DNA of 64,000 nt. Origin: Bacteroidota bacterium. Lineage in GTDB: Bacteria; Bacteroidota; Bacteroidia; Bacteroidales; CAIXZF01. Positions within the stretch are counted from its first letter, which is position 1, and the number at the start of each line of letters is the position of its first letter. Shown piece by piece: positions 60,301 to 64,000 of this stretch. The DNA lies in the NCBI GenBank assembly GCA_022709385.1, contig JAKLIX010000003.1:186001-250000 (forward strand), read 5' to 3'. Both the position numbers and the translations under genes were made by a program. Under the pieces are notes generated by a model. The model made no database searches and was not told where the DNA came from. It saw nothing but the letters and a program-made list of their open reading frames with translations.

Positions 60301-62456
60301 TCAGTAACCGAAGCAAGGTATCCGATGGCGCCTTTCAGAGGGAGTAAAACATAGTGTTCGCTTGAGATTCCGCCATGGTAATCAAAGATATCACCTGCCC
60401 AGCATGAATTTGCGATGACAAAGTAATATTTATCCTTGTTGTTGAAACCGGCCGGATCGCCGATGCTGATATCGAAGTTAATGCCACTGGCATGTCCGAA
60501 GTATTGGATCAAGCCTACTCCCTGTTCCACGATCAAGTCGTTCAACTGCGAGGATTGTGCGATCACGACCGGATCAAGACTGGTTTTAAAGAAACGATGG
60601 GAGAAATATCCTGTAAAAGGTGAGGATAGCAGGGAATCGTAAAAGCTGAGGTAGGAACGGAAGATGCTTTGCTCCAGGAAATTGGATCCACCGCCGAACT
60701 GCAGGATGTTTTTACCGCTTTGCCTGACATTTTTCAGGGACAATTCATGAGCGGTCATTTTTTCAAGGTAGTTAAACACATCGCCAGGCGAATAGGCACT
60801 AAGCCGCCCGGTGGGAATATCAGCCTTGTCCTGGTTTCTCAGGCCGAGCGTATACATCCAGTCCGAAGGAGGATGCCCATAGGAAGGCACCCTGGTCATC
60901 TTCCATTTAGCATGGTCCTTCCTGATATCCTTACTCTGGATTGCTTTGCCGATCAGGAACAAGTGGGAGGGAAGCTTGGTATATTGATGTGACACATGGC
61001 GAAGGAAATTCCTGATAGACAGTGGTGTTTTGCAAATTCCGAAGGCGAACTGGTCGTAGAGCTGTTCGATATCCACAACCACCGGACTGAAAAGTTGCGG
61101 ATATCCTTCTGTTTTCCGGTAAGTGGCATACTGTGCGGCTGCATCCAGCAGATCATTGTCGGTAATGATTAAGTAATCAATTTCCGGAAAAACCGCCGGT
61201 TCATAGCGGATAAAGCGGGCATCGGCATCGCTGACCGCAGTCAGTTTTTCAATCTGCGTGATATTACTGCACAAGCTGAAGAAAATGGCTTCTTCTCCGG
61301 GGAAATTCCTGATGAGGGCATGAAGGTATTGACCTTCCTGTGCCGTTGAATATAAACGGCCGTTGGTAAGATCAAGCATCCTGACGGAGTCGTTTGCCGG
61401 CACTTGGATTCCTGTCAGGCGAATGTGTGCAAAATCGGTTCCATACTGGGCCGGAATCTTAAACAGGCTTTTCACGCTTTGCGGGAAGGCGGGGTAACGC
61501 GGATACCTGACACTGATATCCGACACAGACGTCCATTCCTGCAAAATCTGGCCCGGATAATTCGGATTACTGAAGGCAAATGAAGCGGAGCCGCTTGATA
61601 TCGTGTTCATTTGCAGTGCTTTTGAGAAAGTGACAGGGTGGTAATATCGCCAGGAAGTATCGACAAGCACCTGGCTGCCGCATTGTGCCTTAAAGTAATG
61701 TTGCTGGGCAGTAAGCTGGCGGTTGGAGCCGGCCACGATGGTAAATTCTGCCTGAGCCTGTGGCCCCTGGGCATACAATTCCGGCAGACTGACGGTCCTG
61801 ACCTGGGTCTGGTTGACCCATATTTTGTTGCCGGCAAATCCTTCGCCGCTGGTATAGGCAGCATCTCCGATGGTAATGGAGGGACTGGAGGTGTTAAATC
61901 TTTCGCCTTCCAGGTAGGTTTCGCTGTAAATGGCATTTGTTTCGCACCATAACCAAGGGATAGCAGTATATAACTGGTAAGCAGTATTCGTTTCTCTGAT
62001 GAGGCGGGCATTATTCGCCGTGGCGTTCCAGGAAAAATAATATGTGGCTGTATCAGTGAAGAGGCTGTATTTCTTATTCACCTGCCCGAAAGTATCCTGA
62101 TAGAGGGAGTGATCGAACCAGCCGTCGTTTTTCCGGGCAAAGAATTCAAGGTAGTCTCCGGCATTGAAAACGCCGTCGGAGCCGGTTTCAATCCAGATGG
62201 CCTGTTGTTGTCCCTGACCCCATATTTGCATGTTTTGGGGAGGGATATTTTCGGGCTGGACGCCAAATGGCATCAGGGCATTCGCAAGGGTCTGGTAGGG
62301 GATACGGTACATGCCGTCTTCGGCGATCCTGAACCTGAAATATTGTTGCTGATACTGTATCCATTCATTGCCGTATGGCTGGGCACAGGCCTGTTCAGGT
62401 GACTGAAAAGCAAGCAGGCAGATCAGCAGGACCGGCAGATGTCTGAAATAGCTCAT
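57381..62456 (-). CDS. Large C25-family (gingipain-type) peptidase, PorU2-like
   Basis: 1691 residues with a signal peptide (MSYFRHLPVLLICLLAFQSPEQACAQ). The N-terminal ~400 residues resemble the front of T9SS PorU/PorU2 proteins (Y-F-R-F-R-I-A-E-D-G-M-Y-R-I). Residues ~425-770 are the C25 peptidase domain with catalytic H655 (Y-F-G-H-A-S-G) and C685 (I-A-N-S-C-W-A-G). A long run of Ig/CARDB-like domains follows, and the end is a FlgD-like Ig module (A-W-P-N-P-F-S-D-F, then N-G-x-Y-x-Y-R-L). PorU is the T9SS sortase that removes sorting domains and attaches cargo to LPS; PorU2-like proteins are related but less understood. The tail is unlike a standard sorting domain. Confidence 0.85.
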   Translation of the reverse strand: MSYFRHLPVLLICLLAFQSPEQACAQPYGNEWIQYQQQYFRFRIAEDGMYRIPYQTLANALMPFGVQPENIPPQNMQIWGQGQQQAIWIETGSDGVFNAGDYLEFFARKNDGWFDHSLYQDTFGQVNKKYSLFTDTATYYFSWNATANNARLIRETNTAYQLYTAIPWLWCETNAIYSETYLEGERFNTSSPSITIGDAAYTSGEGFAGNKIWVNQTQVRTVSLPELYAQGPQAQAEFTIVAGSNRQLTAQQHYFKAQCGSQVLVDTSWRYYHPVTFSKALQMNTISSGSASFAFSNPNYPGQILQEWTSVSDISVRYPRYPAFPQSVKSLFKIPAQYGTDFAHIRLTGIQVPANDSVRMLDLTNGRLYSTAQEGQYLHALIRNFPGEEAIFFSLCSNITQIEKLTAVSDADARFIRYEPAVFPEIDYLIITDNDLLDAAAQYATYRKTEGYPQLFSPVVVDIEQLYDQFAFGICKTPLSIRNFLRHVSHQYTKLPSHLFLIGKAIQSKDIRKDHAKWKMTRVPSYGHPPSDWMYTLGLRNQDKADIPTGRLSAYSPGDVFNYLEKMTAHELSLKNVRQSGKNILQFGGGSNFLEQSIFRSYLSFYDSLLSSPFTGYFSHRFFKTSLDPVVIAQSSQLNDLIVEQGVGLIQYFGHASGINFDISIGDPAGFNNKDKYYFVIANSCWAGDIFDYHGGISSEHYVLLPLKGAIGYLASVTEGEAPYLHTFSSAFLKAFATTHYGLPIGTIAAGNIGSILGNPSYTAFSFREVCLEMALHADPAMVLYAPPQPDYHLNPGPDCPQTLSTIPEEINTASSRFTLRIIPANAGKALDTMLFVRIERWIGETPAGDTLLRVCAPLFRDTILVDMETGGESAGGLNRFRVNLDALNEIDEGTMETNNTAELTVNIRSTGLIPVLPDDNAIVPSPSVSLTTSTVYPFLSQSSFAFQLDTSYRFDSPIRKDTVITAGGGVISWHLDLPVQTDSTVYYWRTGPDQTPADSIRWQQRSFQYIPGITGWSQARTPQMERNQYLYIRYLPESDSFCFVEEMNELHAQTYIINHPWQEEYFRVGFDIKDVWSCAQNRCPGSSGIKFAVFNPVSFEPWISYNNGNGIGQYGNKHCRDYPVAAFDFCNYDSADRQIITKFIDTIPEGYYVLAFSHKNHKAQESETSLYQAFESLGAQHFRFMQDTSPYMIFGIKGSLPGTAIETGPGCARDSLANITTTVVTNWKQGSITTPPIGPSSAWHSLHWRAETDDNDSIRLVLIGIKENSASDTLIGVISRDSSDIYHLDSSFAAADYPYMQMILVMEDNSATQPSPRDPARLKRWQIIFETLPETAIDPSSGFSFYNDSLVEGDSARLKIAYRNIGGIDMDSLLVTYWLNNGSKKDTLDIRRLRPHPAGDILLDSLIIPTLGRSGRNQLWIEINPQHDQPELTHVNNLAGLSFFVLTDRENPILDVTFDGKHIRDLDYVSPSPEIIMRLTDDKYALRLADTSLITAWLAKPGQDSARLTYSGAEETALQFFPAESASNYCITRFCPHLPEGIYTLTVSAADASGNPSGTGDYRIRFRIVTGSTRSELFAWPNPFSDFTRFTFILTGDALPVSFGIHLYDLTGRHLRTISADEFGPVHTGTNVSRTVWDGRDRNGNLLPNGMYLYRLDMDMQGEQAAVRNDLDSKYGNYQARVNGKIIIMR

Positions 62457-62515
62457 AACACATCCTTCATTTGGGCAAATGCCAAAGGGAGGGATAAAGG
62501 TAAGAAAAACCGGAT

Positions 62516-64000
62516 TTATTCGACGATGGTGACAGTACCCAGTTTATCGAAGGATTCGTGGGTTACCGACTTCACATAATGAACCTGGTAAAGATAGACC
62601 CCGGCAGGGAGGAAATCTCCATCGAAGGTTCCATCCCAGCCTGAATCCGCCTGCTTTGTTTCGAATACCATTTTTCCCCAGCGGTCGAATATCCTGAGGG
62701 AATACCCATAGATGGTTGAGAAATCACCCACGGGTTTGAAAAGGTTGTTATAACCTTTTGGCACGATGGCATTTGGGAAGAAGAGGGTGCTGCATTCCCT
62801 GACATTGAGGGTGAACTCCTGGGTATTGGAGCAGAGGATGTCCATGAAAGGAGAGGTGGCGGTCACGTAATACGCAGTGGTATAACCTGGTTGTACGTTT
62901 ATGGAGGGTGTAAGGTCCCCTGTACTCCACTGGAACAAGGCGGCACCATCGGCATTGAGAACCATTTCGGAACCGCGGCAGATGGTATCGAGGGATGCGT
63001 AAATCCTGACGGTCATTTCGGGGGATACGAAAACCGTGATGGCGCTGGTATTCTGGCATCCGTGATGGTCTGTCACCGTAACGATGTAAGTAGTTTGGAC
63101 AAGCGGGCTTACCACGATCCGGTCTGACTGGGCCCCGGTATTCCACGCATATTGCTCTCCACCCTGTGCGGTGATTTCGATCATATCTCCGTAACATACT
63201 GCCGTATCGGCCGGGAGGGCGGTTGAGGGTGGCTGTATGATCATGACGGAAGCCACCGCGGTATTGCTGCATCCGTGCAGGTCCGTAACCGTCACCGTAT
63301 ACAGGGTGGTATCCGCCGGGTCAACCTGAATAACAGGGCCCGACTGTGCATTGCTCCACAGATAGCTTAATCCGCCGGAAGCAGATAAGGTGGCAGTTTC
63401 TCCAACACAAACAGTATCATTGGTGATGTCAATGGTGGGAAGGGGGTAAACGGTGAGGGTAAACGGAACAGTACCTGTACACCCGATGTCATCTGTTGCG
63501 ATCAGGTTATAGTTGGTGGTAGTTTCCGGTGAGAATGTGACCGTATTACCGGTATCACCCGTTGACCAGAGGTAAGTGAAATTTCCTCCTGCCGAAATGG
63601 TGGTGGTTTCTCCCGTACAGAAGGCCATGTTTCCGGACAGCTGTGGTTGTGGAATGTCATGCACCAGTATCATCACGGAATCGATGGCCAGGGTATCCGG
63701 TATGTTGCCTCCGCCCAGGATATACACATAATAGGTGGTGGTTTGAACGGGGTTGACGACAACTGAACTTACAACTGTTTCACCGGTCGACCAGTTGATA
63801 TCCTGACTGAACTCACGGGTAATTTTCACATTGTCGATGCCCCAGTTATCATCGAAGTGGTTGTTAAAATAACTGCAATAACCCTGCATCCAGCGGAGTC
63901 TGGTGGTTGGAGTCAGCGCCGGGGGCGGCAGCAGAAAGCTGTAATTCGCCCAGTCAGTAAACTGCGTTGGTGTATAGGTCAGGGGCGACTGAACCATGGG
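62516..64000 (-). CDS. Large adhesin-like protein with T9SS type B sorting domain (5' end beyond window)
   Basis: At least 494 residues; the frame is open through base 64000, so the N-terminus is missing. Visible from the edge inward: a jelly-roll end (D-D-N-W-G-I-D-N-V-K-I), then four or five ~75-residue Ig/SprB-like repeats (each with Y-L-W-S-T-G-D or Y-A-W-N-T-G-A, V-S-P-x-x-T-T-x-Y). The last ~95 residues match the gliding-associated type B sorting domain (F-F-P-N-A-I-V-P, F-D-R-W-G-K-M-V-F-E-T, W-D-G-T-F-D-G, P-A-G-V-Y-L-Y). It is a surface protein exported by T9SS, maybe an adhesin. It lies 59 bases before the C25 peptidase gene, same strand. Confidence 0.88.
   Translation of the reverse strand, partial: PMVQSPLTYTPTQFTDWANYSFLLPPPALTPTTRLRWMQGYCSYFNNHFDDNWGIDNVKITREFSQDINWSTGETVVSSVVVNPVQTTTYYVYILGGGNIPDTLAIDSVMILVHDIPQPQLSGNMAFCTGETTTISAGGNFTYLWSTGDTGNTVTFSPETTTNYNLIATDDIGCTGTVPFTLTVYPLPTIDITNDTVCVGETATLSASGGLSYLWSNAQSGPVIQVDPADTTLYTVTVTDLHGCSNTAVASVMIIQPPSTALPADTAVCYGDMIEITAQGGEQYAWNTGAQSDRIVVSPLVQTTYIVTVTDHHGCQNTSAITVFVSPEMTVRIYASLDTICRGSEMVLNADGAALFQWSTGDLTPSINVQPGYTTAYYVTATSPFMDILCSNTQEFTLNVRECSTLFFPNAIVPKGYNNLFKPVGDFSTIYGYSLRIFDRWGKMVFETKQADSGWDGTFDGDFLPAGVYLYQVHYVKSVTHESFDKLGTVTIVE

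Overview
The window looks like a chromosomal segment of a Bacteroidota bacterium, probably an uncultured Bacteroidales-type lineage. The grounds are: several secreted proteins ending in type IX secretion (T9SS) sorting domains; promoters of the Bacteroidota form TTG-N19/20-TAnnTTTG; Bacteroidota-restricted families (DUF6089, DUF4296, DUF5686, MuiA-type DUF4139, PorU2-like C25 peptidase); and the conserved order pdxJ-nadK-uppS-bamA-ompH-ompH. No rRNA, tRNA, CRISPR array, transposase or integrase was seen. The first gene (OmpH family) and the last (T9SS type B protein) run off the window.

Layout. 1-11053 (minus strand) is an envelope-biogenesis cluster: pdxJ, a CBS protein, a short POTRA/barrel protein, nadK, three tandem DUF6089 barrel paralogues, uppS, bamA and two Skp/OmpH chaperones. 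11054-12460 is a 1.4 kb array of ~393-bp intergenic repeats with palindromic cores; the family recurs at 15121-15742 and 41345-42458. 12459-19600 holds a small T9SS protein and a YadA-head/S74 fibre protein, an alpha/beta hydrolase, and the scar of an old tandem duplication that now contains a secreted serine hydrolase. 19543-28558 is a transport and sensing block: a cysteine-rich Crp/Fnr regulator, divergent from an extended DUF4212-like subunit, a sodium:solute symporter, a TPR protein and a porin. These face a convergent Cache-PAS-PAS-CBS-DUF294 sensor coupled to a metallophosphoesterase. tatC follows.

29711-34147 holds a radical SAM protein, a DUF364 protein, a membrane/THEP1-NTPase fusion and XdhC; with mobA at 42459 this suggests molybdenum (or another metal) cofactor handling. 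34356-41242 holds a secreted amidohydrolase/beta-propeller fusion, an RluA-type pseudouridine synthase, a MuiA-like protein and two membrane proteins (toastrack-type and PspC). 42459-51846 holds mobA-queA, divergent pssA, a secreted beta-helix protein, lptB, a DUF5686 outer-membrane protein and kdsD. 52017-64000 holds recQ, a membrane-anchored OmpH protein, a DUF4296 lipoprotein, another lipoprotein, a secreted thioredoxin, deoC, a giant C25 peptidase and a partial T9SS type B protein.

The strongest candidates for something undescribed are the DUF364 plus membrane-NTPase fusion locus, the extended symporter subunit with its sensor module, the amidohydrolase-propeller fusion, the intergenic repeat family, and a ~103-bp two-copy element. 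The duplication scar can be reconstructed well from sequence alone. All identifications are by eye from translated sequence and motif memory; no database search was run.
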